The notes under the pieces: generated by a model
What the model was told of the DNA's origin: nothing
Seen by the model: the letters and a program-made list of their open reading frames with translations, nothing else
The model's database searches: none
Part shown: positions 52,428 through 61,841 of the stretch, one piece after another
How the letters are laid out: each line of letters opens with the position of its first letter
Position numbering within the stretch: position 1 is the first letter of the stretch
Source: Rhizobium rhizoryzae
Lineage (GTDB): Bacteria; Pseudomonadota; Alphaproteobacteria; Rhizobiales; Rhizobiaceae
Reading direction: 5' to 3'
Assembly (NCBI RefSeq): GCF_011046895.1
Contig: NZ_CP049249.1
Location: 1 to 64,000 of the forward strand
Length of the DNA stretch: 64,000 nucleotides
Translations under genes and position numbers: made by a program

Positions 52428-53552
52428 ATGCTCTTCGCGCTCTGGGACAATCGTCGCATTCGAGGCAATGCGCTTCAGGTCTTGCTGTTTGCAGGCTTTG
52501 CCGGTCTTCTTTTCTGGCTTTGGTCCAATACGGCGGCCAATCTGGCCGCTCGAGGCATCCGGGTCGGTTTCGACTATCTGAGCCGACAGGCGAATTTTCC
52601 GATTTCGGAAAGTGTCCTGTCCTATGATCCTTCCGATACCTTCGGTTGGGCCTACGTGATCGGCGTGACCAACACTGCCGTCATCTCGCTGACCGCGATC
52701 ATCATCTCCACATTTGTCGGCCTGCTGATCGCTCTCGTCCGGCTGTCGAACAATCCCTTGGCGGCGAAGATGGCGGCCTTGTTTGTCGGTGTCATCCGCA
52801 ACATGCCGCTCATCGTGCAACTCCTCTTCTGGTATGCGCTGGCCACGACCTTGCTGCCGGCGCCGCGTCTTGCCTTCAACCCGCTGCCCGGCTTCTACCT
52901 CTCGCTCAGGGGCCTCTATCTTCCGGCGATCTCGCTTGGGCCGCAGGCCGGTCCTTTCGCCGCTGTCTGCCTTGCCGTGCTCATCGCCGCCGTCATCATT
53001 TGTCGCTTGGCGCCGAAATCCGTCTGGTCGATGGGCAAATGGATGCTGCTTGCCGGTCTGCTGACAGCTGCTGTTGTGCTCATCCGTCCGTCGGTCAGCT
53101 TTCCGGAACTAAAGGGCTTCAATTTCGTCGGGGGGCTTCGCCTGTCGCCGGAATTTGCCGCCCTTATGCTTGGTCTCGTTCTATACACCTCGGTCTTCAT
53201 CAGCGAAGTCATCCGCGGTGGCATCGAAGCGGTATCGCGCGGTCAATGGGAAGCCGGACGCGCGCTTGGGCTCTCCGAACGGCACGTGATGTTCCGCATC
53301 ATCATTCCACAGGCGTTGCGGATCATCGTTCCTCCGATGACGTCCCAGTATCTGTCGACGGTGAAGAACACGACCCTGGCGCTGGCCGTCGGATATCCAG
53401 AACTCGGCCTTGTGGTCGGGACGGTCATCAACCAGACGGGCCAGGCCATTGAGAGCATTTCCATCCTTCTGGCCGTTTTCCTCACGATCAGCATCGCGGT
53501 GTCGATGTTCATGAATTGGTACAATGCCCACGTGGCCCTGGTGACGCGATGA
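52428..53552 (+). CDS. aapQ: Amino-acid ABC transporter permease (AapQ-like)
   Basis: 374 residues, longer than most HAAT permeases, as AapQ proteins are. N-terminal membrane segment LLFAGFAGLLFWLWSNTAAN, a large periplasmic loop (RQANFPISESVLSYDPSD), then the BPD-transport core with coupling loop EAGRALGLSERHVMFRIIIP. Its stop overlaps the AapM start (ATGA). Forms a heterodimer pore with AapM. Confidence 0.93.
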   Translation: MLFALWDNRRIRGNALQVLLFAGFAGLLFWLWSNTAANLAARGIRVGFDYLSRQANFPISESVLSYDPSDTFGWAYVIGVTNTAVISLTAIIISTFVGLLIALVRLSNNPLAAKMAALFVGVIRNMPLIVQLLFWYALATTLLPAPRLAFNPLPGFYLSLRGLYLPAISLGPQAGPFAAVCLAVLIAAVIICRLAPKSVWSMGKWMLLAGLLTAAVVLIRPSVSFPELKGFNFVGGLRLSPEFAALMLGLVLYTSVFISEVIRGGIEAVSRGQWEAGRALGLSERHVMFRIIIPQALRIIVPPMTSQYLSTVKNTTLALAVGYPELGLVVGTVINQTGQAIESISILLAVFLTISIAVSMFMNWYNAHVALVTR

Positions 53553-54655
53553 CAACACTTTCAATTTCCCACGGTCATGTGGTTGCCGACATATTGCCGG
53601 CCCGGCAAGCGCCGCCGATCAAGCGGATGCCCCTCTTCAAGATGCTGTTTGGCGATGTCCTGAGTGCCGCTCTCACATCCGGCGCGCTGATGACGATCCT
53701 GGCACTGATGCCGGCCTTCCAATGGGGTCTTGTGGACGCCACCTGGACAACATCGGATCCTGCGGCTTGCCGAGACGGCGGAGCGTGCTGGGCCTTCATC
53801 GGTGCCAAGCTTCGCTTCATCCTGTTCGGTCTCTATCCACCGGACGAACAATGGCGTCCAATGATGATGATGGGTCTCATGATCGCGATGGTTCTGGTGT
53901 CGTTGTCGCCGGCGCTGTGGGGACGAAAGCTCGTCATCGCATGGCTGGTGGCCGTGGCCGTGATGCTCAGCCTGATGTGGGGCGGCTTTACTGGCTTGCC
54001 GTTCGTTCCAACATCGCAATGGGGTGGATTACCGGTCACCCTCCTGCTCGCCCTGCTGTCGCTCGGATGCGGCTTTCCCTTCGCCGTCTTCCTGGCGCTC
54101 GGGCGGCGTTCGTCCCTGCCGATCCCGAGGGTCCTGTCCATCGGGCTGATTGAGACGATCCGCGGGCTTCCGCTTGTCGGGCTGCTGTTTGTCGCCTCGA
54201 TCCTGCTTCCGCTGCTCCTGCCGCCAACTTGGACGATCGACAAGCTCGGACGCACCTTGGCGGCACTGACGGTCTTTGCGGCGGCCTATCTTGCCGAAGT
54301 CATTCGCGGCGGACTGCAAGCCATCCCTTCCGGCCAAATCGAGGCGGCCAAGGCGCTCGGCATTCCCCATTGGAAGGCAATCCAGCATATCGTCATGCCG
54401 CAGGCGATCCAGAAGGTTATCCCGCCCCTGACCAATACGGCGATTGTCATGGTCAAGAACACCAGCCTGGTGATGATCGTCGGTGTGTTCGACATGCTGA
54501 GCGCCGGCCGATCGGCGGCCATGGATCCCGTCTGGCCCGCACCCTATCGGGAAGCCTATCTCTTCGTCGGCCTCATCTATTTCGCGCTCTGCGTTGCCAT
54601 CTCCTATTACGCCCGCTGGCTTGAGCTGCGTGTCAAAGCAAAGGATTACCGATGA
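53549..54655 (+). CDS. aapM: Amino-acid ABC transporter permease (AapM-like)
   Basis: 368 residues from ATG at 53549, overlapping the aapQ stop. AapM features: long N-terminal part with [20 protein letters not shown] (a Cys pair in the periplasmic loop), [16 protein letters not shown], several membrane segments and coupling loop [20 protein letters not shown]. Ends on a TGA that overlaps the aapP ATG. Partner of AapQ. Confidence 0.93.
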   Translation: MTTLSISHGHVVADILPARQAPPIKRMPLFKMLFGDVLSAALTSGALMTILALMPAFQWGLVDATWTTSDPAACRDGGACWAFIGAKLRFILFGLYPPDEQWRPMMMMGLMIAMVLVSLSPALWGRKLVIAWLVAVAVMLSLMWGGFTGLPFVPTSQWGGLPVTLLLALLSLGCGFPFAVFLALGRRSSLPIPRVLSIGLIETIRGLPLVGLLFVASILLPLLLPPTWTIDKLGRTLAALTVFAAAYLAEVIRGGLQAIPSGQIEAAKALGIPHWKAIQHIVMPQAIQKVIPPLTNTAIVMVKNTSLVMIVGVFDMLSAGRSAAMDPVWPAPYREAYLFVGLIYFALCVAISYYARWLELRVKAKDYR

Positions 54656-55416
54656 TGTCCGCTCAACAGCCGTCGAACCATGAACCGTCTGCCATCGCGA
54701 TCCGCAATCTCGACAAGTGGTACGGCACCTACCATGCGCTGCGTAATGTGACCCTGTCGGTCAAGCCGGGCGAGCGTATAGTCATCTGCGGACCGTCCGG
54801 TTCCGGCAAATCGACGCTCATCCGGTGCGTCAATCATTTGGAAGAGCACCAGAAGGGCGAGATCGTCGTCAATGGTGTGACCTTGAACGACAGTCTGAAG
54901 AACATCGATGCGATCCGTCGCGATGTCGGGATGGTGTTCCAGCACTTCAACCTGTTTCCGCATCTGACTGTTCTGGAGAACTGCGCGCTGCCGCAGATTC
55001 TGTCACGCGGGACACCGAGAAAGCTCGCCGAAGACCGCGGCATGGAATTGTTGGAACGGGTGCGGATTCCAGAGCAGGCGCTGAAGTATCCCGGTCAGCT
55101 TTCGGGTGGCCAGCAGCAGCGTGTCGCGATCGCACGCGCCTTGTGCATGGCGCCGAAGATCATGCTCTTTGACGAACCGACATCCGCGCTCGATCCGGAG
55201 ATGGTGAAGGAGGTCCTGGAAACGATGGTTGCCTTGGCCGAGGACGGCATGACGATGATCGTCGTCACCCACGAGATGGGTTTTGCCCGGCGCGTGGCAG
55301 ACCGTGTCGTGTTCATGGACAAGGGCGCCATCGTCGAAAGCAGTGCACCCGATGCTTTCTTCGATGCCCCGACCCATGAGCGGACAAGAAGCTTCCTCAG
55401 CCAGATCGTTCACTGA
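54652..55416 (+). CDS. aapP: Amino-acid ABC transporter ATP-binding protein (AapP-like)
   Basis: 254 residues. Walker [10 protein letters not shown] at 47-55, signature [15 protein letters not shown], Walker [16 protein letters not shown], switch His in VVTHEMGFA. The [20 protein letters not shown] start and [20 protein letters not shown] are typical of polar amino-acid importers. Powers AapQ/AapM. Last gene of the operon starting with the C-S lyase. Confidence 0.96.
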   Translation: MMSAQQPSNHEPSAIAIRNLDKWYGTYHALRNVTLSVKPGERIVICGPSGSGKSTLIRCVNHLEEHQKGEIVVNGVTLNDSLKNIDAIRRDVGMVFQHFNLFPHLTVLENCALPQILSRGTPRKLAEDRGMELLERVRIPEQALKYPGQLSGGQQQRVAIARALCMAPKIMLFDEPTSALDPEMVKEVLETMVALAEDGMTMIVVTHEMGFARRVADRVVFMDKGAIVESSAPDAFFDAPTHERTRSFLSQIVH

Positions 55417-55498
55417 TTGGTGCGGACTGGGCGAGAGGGCGGACCAAGCTATGGTTTTTCCTCGTCCTCCTGATCCACCTCAAACTCGACTTTGGATG

Positions 55499-56016
55499 CT
55501 ACTTGCCGTGATCCTTGTGGGCGCCGTGCGCGTCGTGGCCGCCAGGATTGTCGGCGCCCTCGACCATCACGGTCCCCTCGAAGCTTGCAAATAGCGCCAG
55601 CGTCTTCGCATCGACATTGGCTTCCGCCTCCGCGAGCTTACTTGCCAGAGCCGTAGCATCGGCAGAGGAGAGCCCCATAGTTTTCAGGGCATCGGCCTGC
55701 TTCAGCCCATCGCCGCTGCACAGATGAATGCTCCAGCCATCGCTCTTCTTTTTGAGAAGCGCACGACCGCCGCGGCCTTCCTGGGTCCAGCCGGCAATCG
55801 CCCAGTCGCCTTGGACGACGACAGGTGATACGGCCAATGGCTTCTCGGCCGTTTCAAAAATCGCCTTCATCTTCGCAGGGATAGCCATCTGGGGATCTGC
55901 GGATTGCGGCGCCATCGGCATCGCAGCGTGGTCTCCATGATTTGGGCGAGAGCGGGAGACACAGTCGCGATGGTGGCAATCGCGATCGCCAACAGTTTTG
56001 CCTTCAGATGTTTCAT
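55499..56016 (-). pseudogene. Copper-uptake-associated periplasmic protein, frameshifted after the signal peptide
   Basis: The start at 56016 (MKHLKAKLLAIAIATIATVS, then PALAQ) is a clean signal peptide; the body (PMAPQSADPQMAIPAKMKAI; GDWAIAGWTQEGRGGRALLK; WSIHLCSGDGLKQADAL) is in another frame. The two join near 55935-55950 by a one-base change; total length 518 is not a multiple of three. The body has a single Cys and a His-rich tail (GGHDAHGAHKDHGK), fitting a metal-binding periplasmic protein of the kind annotated as copper-uptake-associated. Last of a leftward operon. Either a real mutation or a sequencing error. Confidence 0.7.
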
Positions 56017-56805
56017 ATCGTTTCCTCCTCCTGAGAGAGATGTTCTGTTGTGTGGTGAGAAGCCGTGGGGACGATGACAGTCACCCCCGATTGGGTTCTG
56101 AGAAACTCCGCCTCGATACCGTAGTAGGTTCGCAGGGCGTCCGGCGTCACGATATCGGCGAAACAGCCGTGGCCTCTCAATTTTTCCATCCGCGAGCAGC
56201 ATCACGGAATCGCAGTGCCTTGCAGCAAAGTTCAGATCGTGAATGGCAATGAGAACCAGCGCCTGCGTTCTGGCGACATAGTCTTTCACAACCTTCAGCA
56301 CATGAATCTGATGGCGCATGTCCAAGGCGCTGGTGGCTTCGTCCAGCAAGAGAAGCGGCGGCTTGCGCAAGAGTCGTTGCGCCAATAGCGCCAGTTGCTG
56401 CTGCCCGCCCGACAAGGTCGAGACCTTTCGCTCCGCCAGATCGGCAATACCGAATTGGGAAAGAATGCGCGCACTCGCCTCGACGATACTTGGGTCGACA
56501 CGCCAGCCCAGTTGTTCGTGACGGCCCAGAGGGATTACTTCGAGCACCGTCAGATCCGCGGTGACCTGGCAGTGCTGTGGCATATAGCCGAGATCGTGAA
56601 CGCTGACGACCTGCGCATTCCAGAGCACGCTTCCGGTGGATGAAACAACGCCCGAGATGGCGCCGAGAAGCGTCGACTTCCCGGCGCCGTTGGGACCGAT
56701 CAGTGCGACGATCTGGCCCGCTGGCAGTGATACGGTTACATCGGACAAGATGTGCTTCTTTCCGGCGACGACGCTCACGTCGCGGAGGACAAGACGCCCC
56801 GTCAT
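56013..56805 (-). CDS. FecE/BtuD-type ABC ATP-binding protein, frameshifted near the C-terminus
   Basis: Reads well from ATG at 56805: Walker A GPNGAGKST, GYMPQHCQVTADLTVLEVIP, signature LSGGQQQLALLAQRL, Walker B LLLLDEATSALD, switch His in IAIHDLNFA. After LLADGKIE the frame should continue GHGCFADIVTPDALRTYYGI and on to a stop at 56013 overlapping the next start, but one extra base near 56176 shifts it, and as it stands it reads through into the next gene. Gene length 793 is one more than a multiple of three. The ATPase core is complete, so partial function is possible. Belongs with the FecCD permease and binding protein upstream. Confidence 0.85.
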
Positions 56806-57866
56806 GCGACACCTCGCTTGCCGCGGCGGATGATCACCGCAAACAGCATGGGAACCCCGGCAACGGCGGTGATGATGCCGACAGGAATGACGGCGCCTGG
56901 CGAAATCAGCTTTCCGAATACGGAGGCAGCGATCAGGATGATGGCACCCGCCATGGCGGCAAGCGGAAGAGAGAAACGATGATCCTCACCGACAAGGCTG
57001 CGGGCAACATGCGGCGCGATCAGCCCGACAAAGCCGATGGTGCCTACGAAGGACACGGCGCCCGCCGTCAGAAGTGCGACGATCAGGAAGGTTTCGCGTC
57101 GAAGTTTCTCGACCGAAAGTCCGAGGCTTCTCGCATTGGCGTCCCCTAGGCGAAGTGTTTTCAGCGCCCAGGTCTGGCGTGCGATGAAGGGAAGGCAGGC
57201 GAGTGCGATCGCCGTGGTCGCCGTGACGCTGGTCCAGGTGGATTTCAAAAGACTGCCAAACAGCCAGAACACGATCTGCTGGAGAACTTCCGGCGATGCC
57301 AGAAACTGCAGCATCGATTGCAGCGATTGGAAAAAGAAGAGAACGGCAATGCCGCCGAGTACGAGGATTTCGGGCGTCGCACCCCGAAGGCGGGCAATCA
57401 CATAGATGAGCCCACAGGCAACCAGCGTCATGGCGAAGGCGCTGATGGGAATGGTGAGATAGGCGGGCAGGGGGACAAGCGACCCGAATATTATGGCGAG
57501 TGCTGCGCCAAAACCGGCGGCGGCGGAAAAACCCAGCGTAAAGGGGCTTGCCAGCGGATTGTTGAGAATCGTCTGCATCTGCAGGCCCGCAAGACCGAGG
57601 CAGGCGCCGACAAGGGCTCCCATCAGGGTCTGCGGCATGCGTAATTGCCACAGGATCGTTGCCACCATCCGGTCCGGGCCGGATGGTCCATTGAGCAGTC
57701 CATGCCAGACATCGCCAAGCGGCATGCCGGATGGCCCTGTCGTGAGATCAAGAACCATCAGCAGAATGAGCACACCGAGGGAAAACAGGAGAGCCAAGGC
57801 GCGACGGATGGATGCACGGCGGTAGCCGCCGTGCATGATCTCGGTGTCCCGGGTCTGGGAGGTCAT
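56802..57866 (-). CDS. ABC transporter permease, FecCD family
   Basis: 354 residues with about nine to ten membrane segments. FecCD landmarks: LRMPQTLMGALVGACLGLAG, LQMQTILNNPLASPFTLGFS, LSVEKLRRETFLIVALLTAG and VGTIGFVGLIAPHVARSLVG. Such permeases import siderophores, heme, B12 or other metal chelates. Both ends overlap neighbours by about four bases, so it is translated with the ATPase and binding protein. Functions as a homodimer. Confidence 0.94.
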   Translation of the reverse strand: MTSQTRDTEIMHGGYRRASIRRALALLFSLGVLILLMVLDLTTGPSGMPLGDVWHGLLNGPSGPDRMVATILWQLRMPQTLMGALVGACLGLAGLQMQTILNNPLASPFTLGFSAAAGFGAALAIIFGSLVPLPAYLTIPISAFAMTLVACGLIYVIARLRGATPEILVLGGIAVLFFFQSLQSMLQFLASPEVLQQIVFWLFGSLLKSTWTSVTATTAIALACLPFIARQTWALKTLRLGDANARSLGLSVEKLRRETFLIVALLTAGAVSFVGTIGFVGLIAPHVARSLVGEDHRFSLPLAAMAGAIILIAASVFGKLISPGAVIPVGIITAVAGVPMLFAVIIRRGKRGVA

Positions 57867-58969
57867 TGTGCCCCGGCCTTGTAGGGGAGGACGAAGACGC
57901 CGTCAGCCTTGATCGGCAGCCATTTTGCATAGTAGTCCGCTATGTTTTTGGCCGGATCGACGTCCTTGGGGGCGGCAGGATAGAGCTGCTTGGCGATGAA
58001 CTGCGCATAGACATAGTCGGACAGCGTGCGTGCTCCACCGTGATAGATGGCGAAGACGTCGCCATTCTTGACAGCGGGAAGTTCCGACCAGCCCGGACGC
58101 TGCATGTAGGCCTTCATGCGCTCACGCGTCACGGCCGGGTCTGCGCCGAAACCGACGGCGACCGATTGCGGCTTGTTCAGCCATTCCGAACCTGCGAGGA
58201 AAATCAGGTCGGGTTTCTGGGCAAGCACATATTCGGGGCTCAGCGGTCCCCAGTTGCCGATCTGGCCCTTGGCGATATTGGCGCCGCCGAGGCTGCCGAT
58301 CAGGGCGCCCCACATGCTGTTGCCATAGGAGTTGCCGACTTCCGCCGGTCCCTTCTGGGCAAGTTCGACATAGACCTTCTTCGTGGTTGGTCCAGCCGCC
58401 TTGATGCGTGTGTCGATGTCGGTGATTGCATCCTGATAGTTCTTGACCAGCGCCTGTGCACGCTCTTCAGTGCCCATCAGTTTGCCAAGTGCCAGGGTGG
58501 AGGCCACATGCTTTTCGACTGTCTGGGCGTTGTAGTCGAGGACGACGATTGGAATGCCTGCGGCCTCGATCTGCTTGATGCCTTCGCCAAGCGCGTCGTA
58601 GGACCAGGCTGCGAGGATCAGCAGGTCAGGCTTGGCGGCAATGACCTTTTCGATGGAAAAGGTGTTGTCTTCGGTGTTACCGACATCCGGGATCGATGAA
58701 AGCCTGGGAAGTGCCTTCTCATAAAGCGCGAACTGGTTCGGTCTCCAGTCTTTCCACGTTGAAAGCGAGAGCGCCACCACCTTGTCGAGAGCGCCAGGAC
58801 CGGCGATGGCGAGATAGTCCTCGTAATAGAAGCTGAGGACGACCCGTTCCGGGACCTTGGGAACCGTTACCGTTCTGCCTTTGACATCGGTCACGGTAAT
58901 GTCGGCGAAGGCGGATGCTGCCATCGTCAGAAGGGCGGCAAGGGTGGAGATGAACAGTTTTTTGGTCAC
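57863..58969 (-). CDS. Periplasmic binding protein, FecB/TroA type (metal-chelate ABC transporter)
   Basis: 368 residues. Signal peptide LFISTLAALLTMAASAFADI, cleavage near 22. Two-lobe class III fold: ITVTDVKGRTVTVPKVPERV at the start, KPDLLILAAWSYDALGEGIK, and GPLSPEYVLAQKPDLIFLAG in the second lobe, joined by a long helix. The ligand is a metal chelate, siderophore or free metal; the linked copper-related proteins make copper a candidate and iron the default. It is 64 bases after the PepSY gene. Confidence 0.9.
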   Translation of the reverse strand: MTKKLFISTLAALLTMAASAFADITVTDVKGRTVTVPKVPERVVLSFYYEDYLAIAGPGALDKVVALSLSTWKDWRPNQFALYEKALPRLSSIPDVGNTEDNTFSIEKVIAAKPDLLILAAWSYDALGEGIKQIEAAGIPIVVLDYNAQTVEKHVASTLALGKLMGTEERAQALVKNYQDAITDIDTRIKAAGPTTKKVYVELAQKGPAEVGNSYGNSMWGALIGSLGGANIAKGQIGNWGPLSPEYVLAQKPDLIFLAGSEWLNKPQSVAVGFGADPAVTRERMKAYMQRPGWSELPAVKNGDVFAIYHGGARTLSDYVYAQFIAKQLYPAAPKDVDPAKNIADYYAKWLPIKADGVFVLPYKAGAQ

Positions 58970-59033
58970 GATTTTACCTTGAGGTTGTGGGCGGCAACGG
59001 CGCGCTGCTGCCGCCTTGGAGAGGTTGATAGGA

Positions 59034-60446
59034 TTAGCTAAGGGGACGCTTGGACGGCCTGACGTGTCGGAAGACGAAGAGATCGAGAAGGATCACCGCG
59101 ATCAGGACGGCGCCGCTCAGCGGAAAAAGCAGTGAAAGGGCGAGCATGATGATCGCACCGGCCTTCCAGAGCGGCATCTTGTCGGCGGTGACAGGGGCAA
59201 CGAGCCGCCCGGCACCGGAGGGCCTGCGCTTCCACCACATGACGATGCCGCTCACCGACATGAAGATGACCGACACACAGAAGAGGGTGTTGAGGGCGAC
59301 GTTCCAGAGGCCCATATCGCCTTCATGGAAGGCAATGCCCACAGCCATCGCTTTGCCGGCCACGCCGTAGTCAACGAATTTGACGTCTGTCAGGATCTTG
59401 CCGGTATATCTATCGATATGCACCGTGCGATCCGACATCGGATCGGCGCTGTCATTGCTCATCGTATCGCGCGCAAGAGTCCATACACCCGTCTCACCGC
59501 TCGGGAATGATAGTTGGAAGCGCCCGTTGAATCCAAGTGTTCGTGCCAGCGCCACAATCGTATCCACATCGACCGGTTCGCCTGCTGCAACACCCTGAAT
59601 GCCCGCATTCGATCCGGAGGCCGGCATCGGCGTCTGTTCCAGCGTCCAGGGCACATTCTTCACGCCGTCATGATTCATGCTGGCATGGTTGGCGTCCGAG
59701 AGAGGTACATTGTCCCACTTGGCGGCCGGAAAGGTGCTCCAGGCCTGTGTCATCTTCTCGCCCCAGATGCCCGCCCAGGTGAGGCCGGAGAGCAGGAAGG
59801 CAAGCAGGATGATCGATGCATAGACACCAATCGTCTGGTGCAGCGACTTCCAGACCTGACGGCTCTTGCCGTTGATGGTCGGCACCAGTGATGAGGCAAA
59901 ACTGAGCCCGTCGCGGGGCCACCACATGTAGACACCCGTCACAATGAGCATGACTGCAAAGCCCGCGGCAATCTCGATCAGGCGATCGCCGACAGTCCCG
60001 ATCAGCAGCGTTCCGTGAATGGTGTCGGCGAGGTCATAGAGGGCGTTACGGCGCTCCCAGCTCCCGAGCACCGTCGCATTGGAAGGATCAACGGCAACCA
60101 TGGTTGCGGCATCCCCTGCCTTGACGCGGAAGACCGCCGGCTCTGTTACGGTCCGCGGCGCGATGTATTGTACCAATGTCCCGTTCGAGACCGCAGACAG
60201 GGCAGAGGTTGCCTGCTGAGCAACAGCCACGGTTTGCGCACTGGGCTGAACGGAATAGAGCTTTTCTCCATCACGACCCACCAGGACCGATGACCACAGC
60301 ATCAGGAGCCCGGTCACCGCCAGCATGATCAGAAATGGCGCCACGTAGAGGCCGGCATAAAAATGCCAGCGCCAGGCCGTGTTATAGAAGTTTCTGGCAA
60401 AGCTTTGATCCAGTATGGATGACGACTGATCTGTCGCAAGTGTCAT
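59034..60446 (-). CDS. PepSY-domain transmembrane protein (PepSY_TM)
   Basis: 470 residues from ATG at 60446, after GAGGGGGA. PepSY_TM family: FYNTAWRWHFYAGLYVAPFL at the N-terminus with the conserved His in WHFYAGL, then three more membrane segments, with PepSY repeats in the periplasmic loops (VDVDTIVALARTLGFNGRFQ; DRTVHIDRYTGKILTDVKFV). The second His-rich helix is GIAFHEGDMGLWNVALNTLF. Relatives are linked to siderophore reduction at the inner membrane and to copper or iron uptake. Here it sits between an FNR-type regulator and the ABC transporter, so reduction of the imported metal chelate is a reasonable guess. Confidence 0.9.
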   Translation of the reverse strand: MTLATDQSSSILDQSFARNFYNTAWRWHFYAGLYVAPFLIMLAVTGLLMLWSSVLVGRDGEKLYSVQPSAQTVAVAQQATSALSAVSNGTLVQYIAPRTVTEPAVFRVKAGDAATMVAVDPSNATVLGSWERRNALYDLADTIHGTLLIGTVGDRLIEIAAGFAVMLIVTGVYMWWPRDGLSFASSLVPTINGKSRQVWKSLHQTIGVYASIILLAFLLSGLTWAGIWGEKMTQAWSTFPAAKWDNVPLSDANHASMNHDGVKNVPWTLEQTPMPASGSNAGIQGVAAGEPVDVDTIVALARTLGFNGRFQLSFPSGETGVWTLARDTMSNDSADPMSDRTVHIDRYTGKILTDVKFVDYGVAGKAMAVGIAFHEGDMGLWNVALNTLFCVSVIFMSVSGIVMWWKRRPSGAGRLVAPVTADKMPLWKAGAIIMLALSLLFPLSGAVLIAVILLDLFVFRHVRPSKRPLS

Positions 60447-60488
60447 GGTTGTCCCCCTCAAAGAACAGAGTGTCGGAAATCTCGGTGA

Positions 60489-61184
60489 TCAGGCTGCGGG
60501 CGTCGCGCCGGTCGCAAGCGCCAGAAGTCCTTGGCGGTCGCGAATGGTGATCAGTTCGGGCTGGTCAAACGCGATAAGGCGATCGCGTTTGAAGCGGCTG
60601 AGGCAGCGGCTGACCGTTTCGTGGGTCAGGCCTAGCCAATCCGCCAGTTCGCTTCTGGAGAGATAGAGCAGGAAGCTGCTGCGCCCGTCATGCCCCTGGC
60701 GGGTAAACTGGCCGGAAAGATCCAGCAGGGCAGACGCAACCCGCTCAGTCGCCGTCTGGCGGCCGAGAACCAGACCATGGGCTTGAGCGCGCTTGAGCAT
60801 GCGCATTGCGGCCTCATTGATCGCTTCAGCGTTCTGTTCAGTCTCGATCTCTTCGAGCCGTGGGTCGCAAACCGCCATAGCCCGGCATTCATGAAGATCA
60901 ACATGCTCGCCGCTGATGACCCAGCCAGGGCCGAAAATATCGAGGATCTGCCGACGCTCGTCACTCAGCTCGCGATAGAGAACCACACAGCCGCGCAACA
61001 GGCGGAACGTGAGCGGAACACCCAGCCGAGCCAGAGGAATGTCGATATGCGCGGAAAAGTTGCGAATGCGCGGTATGGACGCTTGGGAGAACTGTCGCAG
61101 GACGTGCAGGGGGAATGCTTCATCCCTGGATAACATGCTTAACATGCGCGGATATCCAGCCATTTGCCGGAACAGCGCAGTCAC
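60489..61184 (-). CDS. Crp/Fnr-family regulator with FNR-type recognition helix
   Basis: 231 residues from GTG at 61184, chosen because GAGGAAA lies six bases upstream; a TTG at 61247 would overlap the preceding gene. N-terminal cyclic-nucleotide-like barrel (VPLTFRLLRGCVVLYRELSD), dimer helix, then HTH SRSELADWLGLTHETVSRCL with the Glu, Ser and Arg that in FNR/FixK contact TTGAT half sites. The four-Cys N-terminal [4Fe-4S] site of FNR is missing, as in FixK/NnrR. The ILDIFGPGWVISGEHVDLHE segment is family-typical. It probably controls its own operon in response to oxygen- or metal-related signals. Confidence 0.88.
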   Translation of the reverse strand: MTALFRQMAGYPRMLSMLSRDEAFPLHVLRQFSQASIPRIRNFSAHIDIPLARLGVPLTFRLLRGCVVLYRELSDERRQILDIFGPGWVISGEHVDLHECRAMAVCDPRLEEIETEQNAEAINEAAMRMLKRAQAHGLVLGRQTATERVASALLDLSGQFTRQGHDGRSSFLLYLSRSELADWLGLTHETVSRCLSRFKRDRLIAFDQPELITIRDRQGLLALATGATPAA

Positions 61185-61212
61185 GCGATTTCCTCGGCAC
61201 GGATTGTCGAAG

Positions 61213-61236
61213 GCGACCGCTTGAGAAAGCGGTCGC
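61213..61236 (-). other. Perfect 10-bp hairpin between DUF2946 gene and crp/fnr gene
   Basis: GCGACCGCTT (61213-61222) and AAGCGGTCGC (61227-61236) with a GAGA tetraloop. It ends four bases from the stop of the DUF2946 gene. On the minus strand no T-run follows, so it may slow or partly end transcription, or stabilise the upstream mRNA. Confidence 0.55.
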
Positions 61237-61239
61237 GGT

Positions 61240-61617
61240 TCAGGCAATCAGGCCGAAGGGAGGCGCACGCGGTGACGCATTGGGAGGAAAGAGCTGCCTG
61301 TAGAAGGCCTCAAAGCGAACTGGAACGAACCGATCCGCAGCACGCAACGCGAGCGCCGTCTCAATCGCGGGCGGTGCGGGCAGAAGGATGGCGGACGCGA
61401 GCCGGCAGGCTTCGCAACCCGTGCCAAAATCATGGCTATGCTTTTTGCTGGCGTCATCTTCCGATGGCAGGCACAGCACAGGCACGGTTCCATCAGGAAG
61501 AGTATATGCCGCAAGCTCGGCCGGAGTGAGCCTGTTCGCCAAAACAGACAGGGGCTTGTGAGATAGGCCGACAAGCAACAGGGCGATCGCGCATACGATG
61601 CGCGTCAAAGTCCCCAT
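61240..61617 (-). CDS. DUF2946-type membrane-anchored protein (putative copper-related)
   Basis: 125 residues from ATG at 61617; longer frames to 61767 have no family match. N-terminal hydrophobic segment RIVCAIALLLVGLSHKPLSV (signal or anchor). The body has a Cys/His cluster, VLCLPSEDDASKKHSHDFGT then GCEACRLASAIL, as in DUF2946 proteins, whose C-x-x-C and His are thought to bind metal; several relatives are found beside copper or TonB uptake genes. First gene of the leftward operon. Ends in PRAPPFGLIA. Confidence 0.72.
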   Translation of the reverse strand: MGTLTRIVCAIALLLVGLSHKPLSVLANRLTPAELAAYTLPDGTVPVLCLPSEDDASKKHSHDFGTGCEACRLASAILLPAPPAIETALALRAADRFVPVRFEAFYRQLFPPNASPRAPPFGLIA

Positions 61618-61841
61618 CTGTTTGCCGAATGGCGTTATATTAAACCTCACTGCAGGATACCAAATCGTGTGTTTCGTGGAGGAGCAATGCGACAACCGCA
61701 CACATGAAAGCACAGTATCTCGTGCTCTACCACCAGCGACCCGGAGGACAGTCTCAGTTTTCTTCACTCCTCGAGTTCAAGTCAACCGATGGCCGCTTCA
61801 GCAGCCTGCTTTCCTGGATCAGAGAAAATCTTGATAAGCAC
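61618..61841. other. Region upstream of the metal operon
   Basis: Probably holds the operon promoter (TATTAAAC-like AT-rich stretch near 61635-61645). No clear TTGAT-N4-ATCAA site for the FNR-type regulator is seen. A plus-strand frame from 61704 has no recognisable product and its second half is antisense to the integrase remnant. Confidence 0.3.

Noticed and set aside
58970-61640. FNR boxes (TTGAT-N4-ATCAA) for the FNR-type regulator
   Set aside because: Only partial half sites were found in the intergenic gaps; none is convincing enough to annotate.
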